DNA from: NORP240 sp965222175
GTDB lineage: Bacteria; Pseudomonadota; Gammaproteobacteria; Pseudomonadales; Pseudohongiellaceae
Length of the DNA stretch: 64,000 nucleotides
Assembly (NCBI GenBank): GCA_965222175.1
Contig: OZ244938.1
Location: 2,542,001-2,606,000, forward strand
Direction of reading: 5' to 3'
In this document: piece by piece, positions 18,678 through 27,367 of the stretch
How the letters are laid out: each line of letters starts with the position of its first letter
Numbering within the stretch: the stretch's first letter is position 1
Position numbers and translations under genes: made by a program
Notes under the pieces: generated by a model
The model's input: only the letters and a program-made list of their open reading frames with translations
The model's database searches: none
What the model was told of the DNA's origin: nothing

Positions 18678-19430
18678 TCAGGCTCGTTCCATGCCGGCCG
18701 CCTTGCGCAGCTTATTGATATCGGCGGCCGCAAGTTCAGTGAACTTGCCCCTTGTCACCGTACTGGGAATAAAGATCGGGCCAAAGCGGACGCGCTTCAG
18801 CCGGCTTACTTTCAAACCCTGGGATTCCCACAATTTGCGGACCTCCCGGTTACGTCCCTCCATGATCACCACGTGATACCACTGGTTGGCGCCTTCGCCA
18901 CCGTAATGCTGAATGTCGGTAAATCGACATAAATGGCCGTCGATCAAAACCCCGTCATTCATTTTCTGAACAGTCTGAGGCGTGACATTGCCAATTACGC
19001 GTACGGCATATTCCCGCTCGATATTGGCAGCGGGATGCATCAGCGCGTTGGCCAGTTCACCATCGGTGGTAAACAGCAGCAGGCCGCTGGTATTGAAGTC
19101 AAGGCGACCCACAGCGACCCATCGGCCATGCTTCAGGCCCGGAAGTCGATCGAACACAGTCGGCCGGCCTTCCGGGTCCTTGCGGGTACAGATTTCCCGT
19201 TCCGGCTTGTTGTAGAGCAAAACCCGGCATTGATCCCGGGTTTTGGCTGGAGGTAGCAGCTTTTTGCCGTCGACGGTGATTCGATCGTTGCCACCGACGC
19301 GGTCGCCGAGGGTTGCTACCGCGCCATTAACCTTGACGCGTCCGTCCTTGATCCATTGTTCCATAACGCGCCGCGATCCGAAGCCGGCCCTGGCCAGGAC
19401 CTTCTGCAGCTTTTCATCATTCACGGGCAC
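18678..19430 (-). CDS. rluB: 23S rRNA pseudouridine synthase RluB
   Basis: A RsuA-family pseudouridine synthase; RluB modifies U2605 of 23S rRNA. The N-terminal S4 RNA-binding domain is EKLQKVLARAGFGSRR...VKVNG (residues 5-55). The catalytic domain has the Asp in VGRLDFNTSGLLLFT (about 112-126). The 250 residues lack the long basic tail of E. coli RluB. The start is GTG at 19430, with a second GTG two codons later. It follows scpB on the same strand, a common order. RluE/RluF activity is less likely given the context. Confidence 0.9.
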   Translation of the reverse strand: MPVNDEKLQKVLARAGFGSRRVMEQWIKDGRVKVNGAVATLGDRVGGNDRITVDGKKLLPPAKTRDQCRVLLYNKPEREICTRKDPEGRPTVFDRLPGLKHGRWVAVGRLDFNTSGLLLFTTDGELANALMHPAANIEREYAVRVIGNVTPQTVQKMNDGVLIDGHLCRFTDIQHYGGEGANQWYHVVIMEGRNREVRKLWESQGLKVSRLKRVRFGPIFIPSTVTRGKFTELAAADINKLRKAAGMERA

Positions 19431-19465
19431 ACACTACCTTGGACTCAGCCATCGATATCTGCCCG

Positions 19466-20599
19466 TCACCGGGCTGACGATTCGGATGCCGGTTCCTCGG
19501 CAAGCTCGTCGTGCTGCTCATTACCCTGGGATTGCTCGCTGTCCCTGTCCGCTGCGGGGGAAATCTCCGGCTTGACTGCACCGGGTGAACCGTTGGCGGG
19601 TTCAGCCAGGGGGTCGGAATCGGTTTCCGGGATTTCCTCCCCAAGAGACGAGCCATCATCATCGCTGGCACCACCAGTCAGTTCAGGCCCGGGGGATGCC
19701 ATGCTGGCATCCTGTTGCTGCGAAGGCCCTTGTTCCTGCGGCGGCGGACTGTTTTCCTCCAGGGCGGTGGACCCGCTTTCACTGACCTGGCCGGCTTCGC
19801 TATGGTCGTCAGCGGCAGCTTCTTCGGCGTCTTCATCCTCTCCACTGCCTTCGTCGTCTTCAGCAGTGAGCCCCAGGATTTCGTTCAGTGGCTTCCGTGA
19901 CAATGCTGCCGCTTCGCTCTCGTCCGGTAATTCCCCGGCGTCGAACACCACAACCTCGCCATCCTCGTTCACCAATTCGTTGGGCTGCTCTTGCTCGTCC
20001 TCCGGTACTTCGAGGACGGTGCGGTTGACCAGGTCATCTTCGACATCATAATCGCCGCGGGATTCAGCCAGTTCCCGGATTTCGGATAATGGCGGCAGTT
20101 CCTGAATACTTTTAAGGTTGAAATAGTCGAGAAACTGCCTGGTAGTTGCGTACAGCGCGGGTTTTCCAGGTACATCCTTGTGACCGACGATACGCACCCA
20201 TTCACGGTCGACCAGCGTTCTAATAATATGAGAACTGACCCCTACTCCCCGAATTTCTTCGATATCACCCCTGGTGATCGGTTGTCGGTAGGCGATCAGC
20301 GCCAGGGTCTCCAGCAATGCCCGGCTATAGCGTGGCGGCTTTTCTTCCCATAGCCTCCCTATCCATTCACTGACATCCTGCTTTACCTGGAATCTGAATC
20401 CGGAGGCCACTTCCTTCAGTTCAAATCCACGGTCATCGCAGTCTTCCGCGATAGCGGCAAGCACTTCCCGCAGCTCGGAATTGTCCGGACGCTCGTCTTC
20501 ACTGAAGACCCCTGAAATGACACTGAGACTAAGCGGCTTACCCGCTGCCAGCAACAGCCCTTCAACAATCATCTTAATCTTGTTATCTACATCTTCCAT
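19466..20599 (-). CDS. scpB: Segregation and condensation protein B with long acidic tail
   Basis: A kleisin-associated subunit of the SMC-ScpAB condensin. Residues 1-185 are the tandem winged-helix ScpB core (KMIVEGLLLAAGKPLS, YSRALLETLALIAYRQPITRGDIEEIRGV, KPALYATTRQFLDYFNL). Residues 200-377 form a low-complexity tail rich in Glu, Asp, Ser, Gly and Pro, with no recognised domain. It nearly doubles the usual length of about 190-200 residues. The ATG at 20599 is used. It lies downstream of scpA on the same strand and upstream of rluB. Confidence 0.93.
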   Translation of the reverse strand: MEDVDNKIKMIVEGLLLAAGKPLSLSVISGVFSEDERPDNSELREVLAAIAEDCDDRGFELKEVASGFRFQVKQDVSEWIGRLWEEKPPRYSRALLETLALIAYRQPITRGDIEEIRGVGVSSHIIRTLVDREWVRIVGHKDVPGKPALYATTRQFLDYFNLKSIQELPPLSEIRELAESRGDYDVEDDLVNRTVLEVPEDEQEQPNELVNEDGEVVVFDAGELPDESEAAALSRKPLNEILGLTAEDDEGSGEDEDAEEAAADDHSEAGQVSESGSTALEENSPPPQEQGPSQQQDASMASPGPELTGGASDDDGSSLGEEIPETDSDPLAEPANGSPGAVKPEISPAADRDSEQSQGNEQHDELAEEPASESSAR

Positions 20600-20721
20600 A
20601 GTCTGATATTTCCGGCTACCCCTGCGAAATCGGGCCTTCCCCTGCTGTAACCAGAATCAGATCGACTCGTCTGGTTTTCGGGATTTTCCGGTCGCGTACG
20701 TTCATATCGGCTTTTCCGGCT

Positions 20722-21570
20722 CTAGCTTCGAGCCTTCAGATGAATGGGACCAAACGGTTCACTCTGTACTATTTCAATCATCGAATCCTTCATCAACTCC
20801 ATGACGGCCAGGAACGTGACAACAACCCCCAACCGGCCCTCTTCCCGGAGCAGCAGGGACACCAGTGGAACAAATTTCTGATTCGACACCCGCGCCAGAA
20901 TTTCCGACATTTTTTCCCGCGTCGACAACGTTTCCCGCTGGATGTGGTGATGCTCGAACATTTCAACCCGGCGCAACACATCGGCCAGTGCCTGCAGAAC
21001 TGACTGCAAATCGACATCAGGATCCGGCGTGACCCGTTCCAGTTCGGGCAGGTCTGCGCTGACCTGGTAAAGTTCCCGCTCCATGCGGGGCAGCTCACCG
21101 ATGTCTTCGGCTGCTTTTTTGAATCTTTCGTATTCCTGCAGACGCCGGATGAGCTGAGTACGCGGGTCTTCCTCGTCCTCCTCTTCCTCTTCGTGCCTGG
21201 GTAACAGGATACGTGATTTAATTTCCGCCAACGTGGCCGCCATCACCAGGTACTCGGCGGCAAGCTCGAATTGAGCGGCTTCCATCAGGTCCACATACGC
21301 CATGTACTGTTCGGTAATATCCGAGACGTTTATTTCCAGGATGTCGATGTTCTGGCGCTTGATCAGATACAGCAGCAGGTCCAGGGGGCCCTCGAATGCC
21401 TCGAGGAAAATCTCCAGGGCATCCGGCGGGATATACAGGTCCTTGGGCAGCTCGGTTATGGCCTGCCCGGCGACATAGGCAAACGGCAGTTCTTCCTGGC
21501 CTGGCTGATCAACCAGCGCCTCGGTGTCGCCTGATTCGCCGGATTCATTATTGGAGACTGTCAATATCAA
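20722..21570 (-). CDS. scpA: Segregation and condensation protein A (kleisin)
   Basis: Bridges the SMC heads in chromosome condensation. The 282 residues contain the kleisin N-domain FEGPLDLLLYLIKRQNIDILEI (about 58-79), then MAATLAEIKSRILLP, an acidic linker and a C-terminal winged helix (VVTFLAVMELMKDSMIEIVQSEPFGPI). The start is probably TTG at 21570, with AGGCGGA upstream; another TTG two codons on is possible. It is followed by scpB after about 120 bp. Confidence 0.93.
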   Translation of the reverse strand: MILTVSNNESGESGDTEALVDQPGQEELPFAYVAGQAITELPKDLYIPPDALEIFLEAFEGPLDLLLYLIKRQNIDILEINVSDITEQYMAYVDLMEAAQFELAAEYLVMAATLAEIKSRILLPRHEEEEEDEEDPRTQLIRRLQEYERFKKAAEDIGELPRMERELYQVSADLPELERVTPDPDVDLQSVLQALADVLRRVEMFEHHHIQRETLSTREKMSEILARVSNQKFVPLVSLLLREEGRLGVVVTFLAVMELMKDSMIEIVQSEPFGPIHLKARS

Positions 21571-21668
21571 GATCCGCCTGGTGCCTGACTTAAACGCATA
21601 ATGCTATCACTAATAGTGCCTGGAAAGCCCGTGAAACCGGGGCCTGATTGCAATGTGCCGGACACCGT

Positions 21669-22883
21669 CTACCAGTAGCTCAAGCCCATGGCCTGACGGA
21701 CGTCCTGCAACGTTTCCCGGGCCTTGTCACGGGCCACTTCACAGCCTTCGGCGACAATACTCTTGACGATATCGGGGTCTTTTTCATATTGCGCGGCCTC
21801 TTTCTGAATAGGTTCCAGTTCGGCAACCACCGCATCGATAACCGGCTTCTTGCATTCCAGGCAGCCGATCTTCGCACTTCGACAGCCATCGCAAACCCAG
21901 GCCCGGGTTTCGTCGTCGGAATAGGTTTCGTGCAGCTGCCATACCGGGCACTTTTCCGGTTCCCCCGGATCGGTCAGTCTTACCCGGGCCGGGTCCGTGG
22001 GCATCGTGCTGATTTTCTTCTGGACCTGGTCCAGGGGTTCCCGCAGAGCGATGACGTTGTCATAGGATTTTGACATCTTCTGACCGTCAAGGCCGGGCAT
22101 TTTCGACGCCGGAGTCAGCAGCGACTGAGGCTCCGCCAGGATCATTTTCCCGGAACCTTCCAGGTAGCCGTACAGTCTTTCCCGGTCTCCGATGGAGATA
22201 TTCTGCTGCTCCCTGAGCAGGGCCTGGGCTTTCTCCAGGGCTTCCTGATCGCCTTTTTCCTGGTAGGAAACCCGTAGCTGCGCATACATTCTCGCTGCCT
22301 TTTTCCCCATTTTCCGTACCGCCGCCTCGGCCAGCGATTCGAATCCGGGCTCCCTGCCATAGAGATGATTGAAGCGCCGGGCTACCTCCCGGGTAAGCTC
22401 CACGTGGGCCACCTGGTCGGCGCCTACCGGTACCAGGCCTGCCCGATAGATCAGTATATCGGCAGCCTGGAGCAGCGGATAACCCAGAAATCCGTAGGTT
22501 TCCAGGTCCTTTTCCCGCAGTTTTTCCTGCTGGTCCTTGTAGCTGGGCACTCTCTCCAGCCAGCCCAGCGGAGTCATCATTGCCAACAGCAGCTGCAGCT
22601 CCGCGTGCTCCGGCACCTTGGACTGAATGAATATTGCCGCTGAGCCGGGATTCACCCCTACTGCCAGCCAGTCGATTACCATATCCAGCACATTTTCCTC
22701 AATGATGTGCGGGTCACTGTAGTGTGTGGTAAGCGCATGCCAGTCCGCGACGAAAAACAGGCATTCATATTCATGCTGAAGCTTGATCCAGTTCTTCAAT
22801 ACGCCATGCAGGTGACCCAGGTGCAGACGCCCCGTGGGTCGCATGCCGGATAGGACACGTTGCTGAGAATCGACAGTAGACAA
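21669..22883 (-). CDS. trpS: Tryptophanyl-tRNA synthetase with iron-sulfur-type cysteine motif
   Basis: Charges tRNA-Trp. The class I core shows MRPTGRLHLGHLHG (HIGH-type) at 14-27 and the KMSKS loop at 269-273. Between them is an insertion of about 60 residues (182-255). In the C-terminal part the cysteines Cys312, Cys334, Cys341 and Cys344 follow C-x21-C-x6-C-x2-C, plus Cys331. This is almost the C-x22-C-x6-C-x2-C pattern that binds a [4Fe-4S] cluster in Thermotoga maritima TrpRS. The start is TTG at 22883, with GGAG seven bases before it. Confidence 0.95.
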   Translation of the reverse strand: MSTVDSQQRVLSGMRPTGRLHLGHLHGVLKNWIKLQHEYECLFFVADWHALTTHYSDPHIIEENVLDMVIDWLAVGVNPGSAAIFIQSKVPEHAELQLLLAMMTPLGWLERVPSYKDQQEKLREKDLETYGFLGYPLLQAADILIYRAGLVPVGADQVAHVELTREVARRFNHLYGREPGFESLAEAAVRKMGKKAARMYAQLRVSYQEKGDQEALEKAQALLREQQNISIGDRERLYGYLEGSGKMILAEPQSLLTPASKMPGLDGQKMSKSYDNVIALREPLDQVQKKISTMPTDPARVRLTDPGEPEKCPVWQLHETYSDDETRAWVCDGCRSAKIGCLECKKPVIDAVVAELEPIQKEAAQYEKDPDIVKSIVAEGCEVARDKARETLQDVRQAMGLSYW

Positions 22884-23034
22884 CTTTTTCTCCAGTTAAC
22901 GATGTATTTGGTGTGGGGATGAAATTAGTGCCGTTGTGGCCGGCAATCCGGGACCCCCGCAGCCAGTAGCGCCTCCAGACTGCTGTGGACGAGGCAATTC
23001 CTGTCTGATGGATGCATATTCTACATGAACCGGA

Positions 23035-23655
23035 CTACCTGAAGGGTTCAGTATCACCTTTGCCTTCCCGCAGGACCACCGGTACGCCTTCTTCAAGATC
23101 GATCATCGACGTCGGTTCGAGTCCGCATGGGCCGGAATCGATTATCAGGTCCACCAGCTTGCCCAGTTTCAACCTGATCTCGTGGGGATCCACTATCTGT
23201 TGCTCTTCGTCCGGCAGGATCAGGCTGGTGCTCATGATGGGCTCACCCATGGCCCTCAGCAACGCCTGGGCTACGGTGTGGTCCGGAACACGAATGCCGA
23301 TGGTTTTCCGTTTCGGGTGCATCAGGCGCCTCGGTACCTCGGGCGTGGCCTTGAGGATAAACGTATACGGGCCCGGCGTGTAGGCTTTGAGAATCCGATA
23401 GGCACTGTTATCGACCCGGGCATAACTGGCCAGCGAGGACAGGTCCTCGCAAACCAGGGTGAAGTTATGACGGTCGTCCAGCTTCCGGATCCGCCGGATC
23501 CGGTTCAGGGCTGCCTTGTCACCCAGGTGACAACCCAGGGCATAGGTGGAATCCGTGGGATAGACAATAACCCCCCCTTGCATCAACACGCTCACTGCCT
23601 GTTTTATGCGTCGTGCTTCCGGATTGTCCGGATGGACCTGCAGGTATTCAGACAT
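23035..23655 (-). CDS. yciO: YciO/Sua5/YrdC-family protein
   Basis: A 206-residue YrdC-domain protein, the same length as E. coli YciO. Family features are GGVIVYPTDSTYALGCHLGDK near the start, the Lys/Arg-rich RIRRIRKLDDRHNFTLVCEDLS, and IGIRVPDH with a late SMIDL. True Sua5/TsaC proteins make threonylcarbamoyl-AMP for tRNA modification; the exact YciO role is less certain. The ATG at 23655 matches the family N-terminus MSEYLQVHPDNP better than an earlier frame start. The gene rnm (yciV), often adjacent, is absent here. Confidence 0.88.
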   Translation of the reverse strand: MSEYLQVHPDNPEARRIKQAVSVLMQGGVIVYPTDSTYALGCHLGDKAALNRIRRIRKLDDRHNFTLVCEDLSSLASYARVDNSAYRILKAYTPGPYTFILKATPEVPRRLMHPKRKTIGIRVPDHTVAQALLRAMGEPIMSTSLILPDEEQQIVDPHEIRLKLGKLVDLIIDSGPCGLEPTSMIDLEEGVPVVLREGKGDTEPFR

Positions 23656-23784
23656 CGATTCCGCTCTGCGTGGCGTCTGTGTGCATGACCCGGCAATCGC
23701 AACTACCCCCAATAGCGGGCGCGCAGCACCGGATTCTGAATAAAAGCGGAGATTTTATTACAAGCGCGGAGAAAAACAGACTCT

Positions 23785-23814
23785 TTTTGGCATCTGTGGA
23801 AACACGCGTATAAT
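23785..23814 (+). promoter_or_regulatory. Candidate promoter of yciB-yciI
   Basis: TTTTGG at 23785-23790, an 18-bp spacer and a perfect TATAAT at 23809-23814 lie about 57 bp before the yciB start in the divergent gap after yciO. Confidence 0.5.
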
Positions 23815-23870
23815 GGCCAGCGTTCAGCCAAACACACCCTTCCTGCGCTTACCGCAGCCCTGGCGTTTTT

Positions 23871-24488
23871 ATGAAACAGTTCCTGGATTACATTCCCCTG
23901 GTTGTATTCTTCATCGTCTGGACCCTCGATGAACGGATCATCAACATTGCCGGCTTTGATTACACCCTCGGGGGTATCTACAGTGCCGCGGAATTTCTGC
24001 TGGTCACATCCATGCTTGTCTACGGGGGTATTTTTCTTGCCCAGCGCCGCCTTGACAGGTTTCAGTTTATAACCCTGATCGTGGTAGTCCTGGCCTGTCT
24101 ACCCACGATTTATTTTCGCAATACCGATTTCCTGAAATGGAAAGCGCCCCTGGCAAACTGGGTTTTCGCCGCCGTATTCCTCGGCTCCCGCTTTGTCAGC
24201 GAAAAATCGGCGATCGAGCACATGCTGGGGCATGCCGTGGAAGCGCCCAGGGTGATCTGGAACACGCTCAACACGGTCTGGATCCTGTTCTTTACCGTTC
24301 TGGGCGCCGTGAACCTGGCCGTGGCATTCCTGCTGTCAGAAGCCATGTGGATCAATTTCAAGGTATGGGGCAACCTGATCATCACCTTTGTCTTCGTGTT
24401 TGCCCAGATGCCCTACCTGTCGCGATATATCGAGGTCGCCGAACAGGAGAGCGCGGAGCCACCGCCCTCTTCAGACAATACGCCTTGA
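23871..24488 (+). CDS. yciB: YciB, inner-membrane intracellular septation protein
   Basis: A 205-residue polytopic membrane protein with about five hydrophobic segments. The family pattern includes FLDYIPLVVFFIVW at the start, the TDFLKWKAPLANWVFA region and the WNTLNTVWILFFTVLGAVNLAVAF helix. YciB (IspA/IspZ) affects septation and envelope synthesis, with no known enzyme activity. The C-terminal tail is short and polar. The ATG is at 23871, and yciI follows after 46 bp, the usual pair. Confidence 0.93.
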   Translation: MKQFLDYIPLVVFFIVWTLDERIINIAGFDYTLGGIYSAAEFLLVTSMLVYGGIFLAQRRLDRFQFITLIVVVLACLPTIYFRNTDFLKWKAPLANWVFAAVFLGSRFVSEKSAIEHMLGHAVEAPRVIWNTLNTVWILFFTVLGAVNLAVAFLLSEAMWINFKVWGNLIITFVFVFAQMPYLSRYIEVAEQESAEPPPSSDNTP

Positions 24489-24534
24489 ACCGGACAGGTC
24501 AGCGGCCGCAAGATCAGCAAGCAAGGAGATACCG

Positions 24535-24834
24535 ATGCTCTATGCCATTATCAGTGAAGACGTAAAGGACAGCCTGGGTAAACGTCAGAATGCCAGGGCG
24601 GCACACCTGAAACGCCTGAACCAGATGGTTGCGCAGAATCGTATCGTTATCGCTGGCCCCCACCCGGCTGTCGATAGCGAGGACCCCGGCGAAGAAGGGT
24701 TTACCGGCAGTCTGATTGTGGCGGAATTCGACAGCCTCGAGCAGGCCAAGGCCTGGGCCAACGACGACCCCTACGTCGGCGCCGGCGTCTATCGCAAGGT
24801 CACGGTGAAGCCGTTCAAGAAGGTCCTTCCCTGA
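24535..24834 (+). CDS. yciI: YciI-family protein
   Basis: A 99-residue dimeric ferredoxin-fold protein of unknown function. MLYAIISEDVKDSLGKR, AAHLKRLNQM, the GPHP motif with its conserved His (near 41), and SLEQAKAWANDDPYVGAGVY all match the family. The ATG at 24535 was chosen because of the AAGGAGAT ribosome site directly upstream; the longer reading frame would overlap yciB. It probably shares the yciB transcript. Confidence 0.93.
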   Translation: MLYAIISEDVKDSLGKRQNARAAHLKRLNQMVAQNRIVIAGPHPAVDSEDPGEEGFTGSLIVAEFDSLEQAKAWANDDPYVGAGVYRKVTVKPFKKVLP

Positions 24835-24858
24835 CCTCCCCGCCGGTCAGATCGCCGC

Positions 24859-25464
24859 TTACGGATCACCGGGCGGTATCGGGTCCAGGTTCGGAAAGTT
24901 CGCATCCAGCAGGCGATTCCATTCAGCCACCTGCTCCTGTTTCCTTACCAGCACCTGACTGGCATCGCCCTCAATGGTAATGCTGTTGATCAGATCGCCT
25001 CGTCGGATCTCGTAAACTACCTGTAATCCTTCAGTGACCCTGCCGAAAACGGAATGCAGTCCGTCCAGGTGTGGTGTCGCAACATGCGTAATGAAGAACT
25101 GGCTGCCTTCGGTCCCAGGGCCGGAATTGGCCATGGAGATAATCCCGGGGCGATTGTGGTGCAGAATGGTTTCGCCGGCGAAGCGGTAGCCAGGCCCTCC
25201 GGTGCCATTTCCCAGGGGGTCTCCGCCCTGGACCATGAAATTCCGTTGCACGCGATGGAAACTCAGCCCGTCGTAAAATCCCCGCTGAGCCAGGTTGACG
25301 AAATTGGCAACCGTGGTTGGTGCGGCACGCGGGTTAAGCTCAACCCGCATGACACCCTTGCTGGTGTCGATAACCGCCGCGAGTTGCTGGGCAGGGGCAC
25401 TGCCGGCAACGACACAGGTGAAAACGAATAATACGCTGATGAGTCTGGTCTTAAGCATGTTCAT
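24859..25464 (-). CDS. Periplasmic cyclophilin-type peptidyl-prolyl isomerase
   Basis: A 201-residue exported cyclophilin, PpiA-like. A signal peptide (about 1-26, cut near APAQ) is followed by the cyclophilin core with the catalytic-site residues FHRVQRNFMVQGGDP (Arg, Phe and Gln of the active site), GTEGSQFFITH and LDGLHSVFGRVTEG. It catalyses proline isomerisation during folding in the periplasm. The ATG overlaps the xthA stop by four bases (ATGA), so the two are probably co-transcribed. Confidence 0.93.
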   Translation of the reverse strand: MNMLKTRLISVLFVFTCVVAGSAPAQQLAAVIDTSKGVMRVELNPRAAPTTVANFVNLAQRGFYDGLSFHRVQRNFMVQGGDPLGNGTGGPGYRFAGETILHHNRPGIISMANSGPGTEGSQFFITHVATPHLDGLHSVFGRVTEGLQVVYEIRRGDLINSITIEGDASQVLVRKQEQVAEWNRLLDANFPNLDPIPPGDP

Positions 25465-26243
25465 AATTTCAGGTCGTAGTCGAGAATTACCGGTGCATGA
25501 TCGGAAAAATTTTCCGCCGTGTAAATTTCCGTCGCCTTAACCGAGTCCTTGAGGTCGGGCGTGATTACCTGGTAGTCGAGGCGCCACCCCACGTTGTTAG
25601 CCCTGGCATTGCCGCGATTAGACCACCAGCTGTACTGGTCGGGTTCCTGGTTGACCAGCCTGAACGCATCGATAAAACCGACATCGTCGTAAAGCCGATC
25701 CAGCCACTGGCGCTCTTCCGGTAGAAAGCCGGAATTTTTTCGATTCGCCCGCCAGTTTTTCAGATCAATTTCCTTGTGGCAGATATTCCAGTCGCCGCAG
25801 ATTATGTACTCCCGGCCATCGCCGCGAATCCGCTTCATGAAGGCCATGTAGCGGTCCATGAAATCCATCTTCCGGGCCTGCCGTTCAGGCCCCGCGGAAC
25901 CCGAAGGCAGGTAGAGTGAGGCGATACTCAGGTTATCGAAATCGGCCTGAATATAGCGCCCTTCGCTGTCCGCCATGGTCCAGCCCAGGCCCGTGGATAC
26001 TCGGTCGGGCGGCTTTCTGGAAAACAGCGCCGTGCCGGCGTAGCCTTTTTTCTCCGCATCGAAATAATAACAGCTGTAGCCCGACGGGAAAAACAGCCCG
26101 GCGTCCAGCTGGTGCTCCTGGGCCTTGGTTTCCTGCAGGCACACCACATCGACATTGCTGGATGGCAGCCAGTCGAAAAATCCCTTGCGTGCCGCGGCAC
26201 GTATACCATTACAGTTGAACGTCATTACTCGCACGTCGCGCAT
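25461..26243 (-). CDS. xthA: Exodeoxyribonuclease III family AP endonuclease
   Basis: A 260-residue Mg-dependent nuclease of base-excision repair. VMTFNCNGIRAAARKGF near the start, QETKAQ with the metal-binding Glu, GDWNICHKEIDLKN with the active-site Asp and Asn, and FSDHAPVILDYDL with the catalytic His are all present. The ATG at 26243 fits the family N-terminus; the open frame runs further upstream without homology. It is followed by the cyclophilin gene with an overlap. Confidence 0.93.
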   Translation of the reverse strand: MRDVRVMTFNCNGIRAAARKGFFDWLPSSNVDVVCLQETKAQEHQLDAGLFFPSGYSCYYFDAEKKGYAGTALFSRKPPDRVSTGLGWTMADSEGRYIQADFDNLSIASLYLPSGSAGPERQARKMDFMDRYMAFMKRIRGDGREYIICGDWNICHKEIDLKNWRANRKNSGFLPEERQWLDRLYDDVGFIDAFRLVNQEPDQYSWWSNRGNARANNVGWRLDYQVITPDLKDSVKATEIYTAENFSDHAPVILDYDLKL

Positions 26244-26528
26244 TCCTGGAAGAGGTGAATGGAAAACCGCGGCAAGTGTACCCAGACTGAACGGGACAGG
26301 CAAAGACCCATGGAAAACGCTCGGATGACGTCCGCAGCCGGTCAGGGAATAAAGCATGGCAGGTGATTCAGGTCACAATATTGACAATGACCTGTCAGAT
26401 TATTGTTACTTTAGGTTACATTTACGGCGTAATTGTTACCCTGCCTGCATTAGAATGCTATTATTCACGCCGAGCTGCAGGAATTTAGCAGCTTGTTTTC
26501 ATTCACTAGTTAACCGGAGGAGACAAGT

Positions 26529-26642
26529 TTGAGCAGAGTACTGGGGAAAGCATGGCCCACCATTCAGGCCGTGGTGATCAGTACTGCAATTGTAGTGAGC
26601 GCAGTCGCGATCCCTGCCCTGATCATGTACGTTGCCGCCTAG
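26529..26642 (+). CDS. Unannotated 37-residue single-span membrane peptide
   Basis: A short frame opening at TTG 26529 directly after a consensus GGAGGA ribosome site (about 26516-26521). The product starts with the polar MSRVLGKAWPTIQ and continues with one clear hydrophobic span (about residues 13-35, ending LIMYVAA). I do not recognise the family. It lies in the 585-bp gap between xthA and moaB. A possible -10 box (TATTAT, 26459-26464) lies upstream, and two TTGTTAC repeats at about 26403 and 26433 could be operator-like. A second short frame and a terminator follow. The ribosome site is the main evidence; conservation is untested. Confidence 0.6.
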   Translation: MSRVLGKAWPTIQAVVISTAIVVSAVAIPALIMYVAA

Positions 26643-26680
26643 GCAACAACCAAGACGCTAATGCTGGAAGGAGTGCATTA

Positions 26681-26728
26681 ATGGATACTATCAATCCTTC
26701 GCTAAAACCTGACCAGCCAGCAGCCTGA
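26681..26728 (+). CDS. Unannotated 15-residue peptide frame
   Basis: ATG at 26681 is preceded by GGAAGGAG at a good distance. The product is only MDTINPSLKPDQPAA, polar and proline-containing, with no hydrophobic span. It starts 38 bp after the 37-residue frame, and its 3' end enters the terminator stem. It could be a leader peptide, a small partner peptide or a chance frame. Confidence 0.4.
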   Translation: MDTINPSLKPDQPAA

Positions 26729-26783
26729 CCACCTCTTGCCACCACGGTGATTGCAGCAGTCAGTGCCTCTGGCTGGTTTTTTT
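26712..26783 (+). terminator. Intrinsic terminator of the small-ORF unit
   Basis: A 9-bp perfect stem (ACCAGCCAG at 26712-26720 with CTGGCTGGT at 26769-26777) closes a 48-nt loop and runs into seven T (26777-26783). The long loop is unusual and may contain inner structure. It marks the end of a separate plus-strand transcript before the convergent moaB. Confidence 0.75.
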
Positions 26784-26827
26784 CGCCTGTGTATTTGCCC
26801 TTTTGCTCTTGCCTTCAGTGCACTTCC

Positions 26828-27337
26828 CTAATTACTCGGCGGTTGCTTGAGCTTGTCGACAAAATTACAGGGCTTGTGAGCACTGTTCAGTTGATCGGCG
26901 ATGATTTTGTCCCAGGCGGTACCACAGGCACCGGGTGATCCGGGCACGCAGAACACCAGGGTGCCGTTGGTCATGCCGGCAAACGCCCGGGACTGTATGG
27001 TGGAGGTGCCGATCTCATGGTAGGAAAGCTGTCTGAACAACTCGCCAAAGCCGTCGATGTGCAGCTCCAGCAGGGGTTCAATCGCCTGTTGGGTATTATC
27101 ACGGGCGGTAAATCCCGTGCCACCGGTCATGAGCAGCACCTGGACCCGGGGATCGGCAATGCCCACCGACACAGCGGCCCGCAGCTGGTATACATCATCC
27201 GGGACGATAATTTTCTCCAGCAGCTTATGGCCGGCGGCAGTCAACTTATCCACCAGCACGGCACCGGACCGGTCGGTCTCCTCGGTACGGGTGTCCGACA
27301 CGGTGATTACCTTGATATTGAGGGGCTCTACAGACAT
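26828..27337 (-). CDS. moaB: Molybdenum cofactor protein MoaB
   Basis: A MogA/MoaB-type molybdopterin-binding protein. From the ATG at 27337 it has 169 residues, with IKVITVSDTRTEETDRSG at the start, the binding loop LMTGGTGFTARD (about 70-81) and a late VFCVPGSPGACGTAWDKII. Such proteins adenylate molybdopterin or assist cofactor assembly. A TTG at 27367 abuts the moaA stop and would add ten residues; neither start has a strong ribosome site. It is coupled to moaA upstream. Confidence 0.9.
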   Translation of the reverse strand: MSVEPLNIKVITVSDTRTEETDRSGAVLVDKLTAAGHKLLEKIIVPDDVYQLRAAVSVGIADPRVQVLLMTGGTGFTARDNTQQAIEPLLELHIDGFGELFRQLSYHEIGTSTIQSRAFAGMTNGTLVFCVPGSPGACGTAWDKIIADQLNSAHKPCNFVDKLKQPPSN

Positions 27338-27367
27338 TATCGGCAGTAAGGGGTGGCCAAGCGGCAA

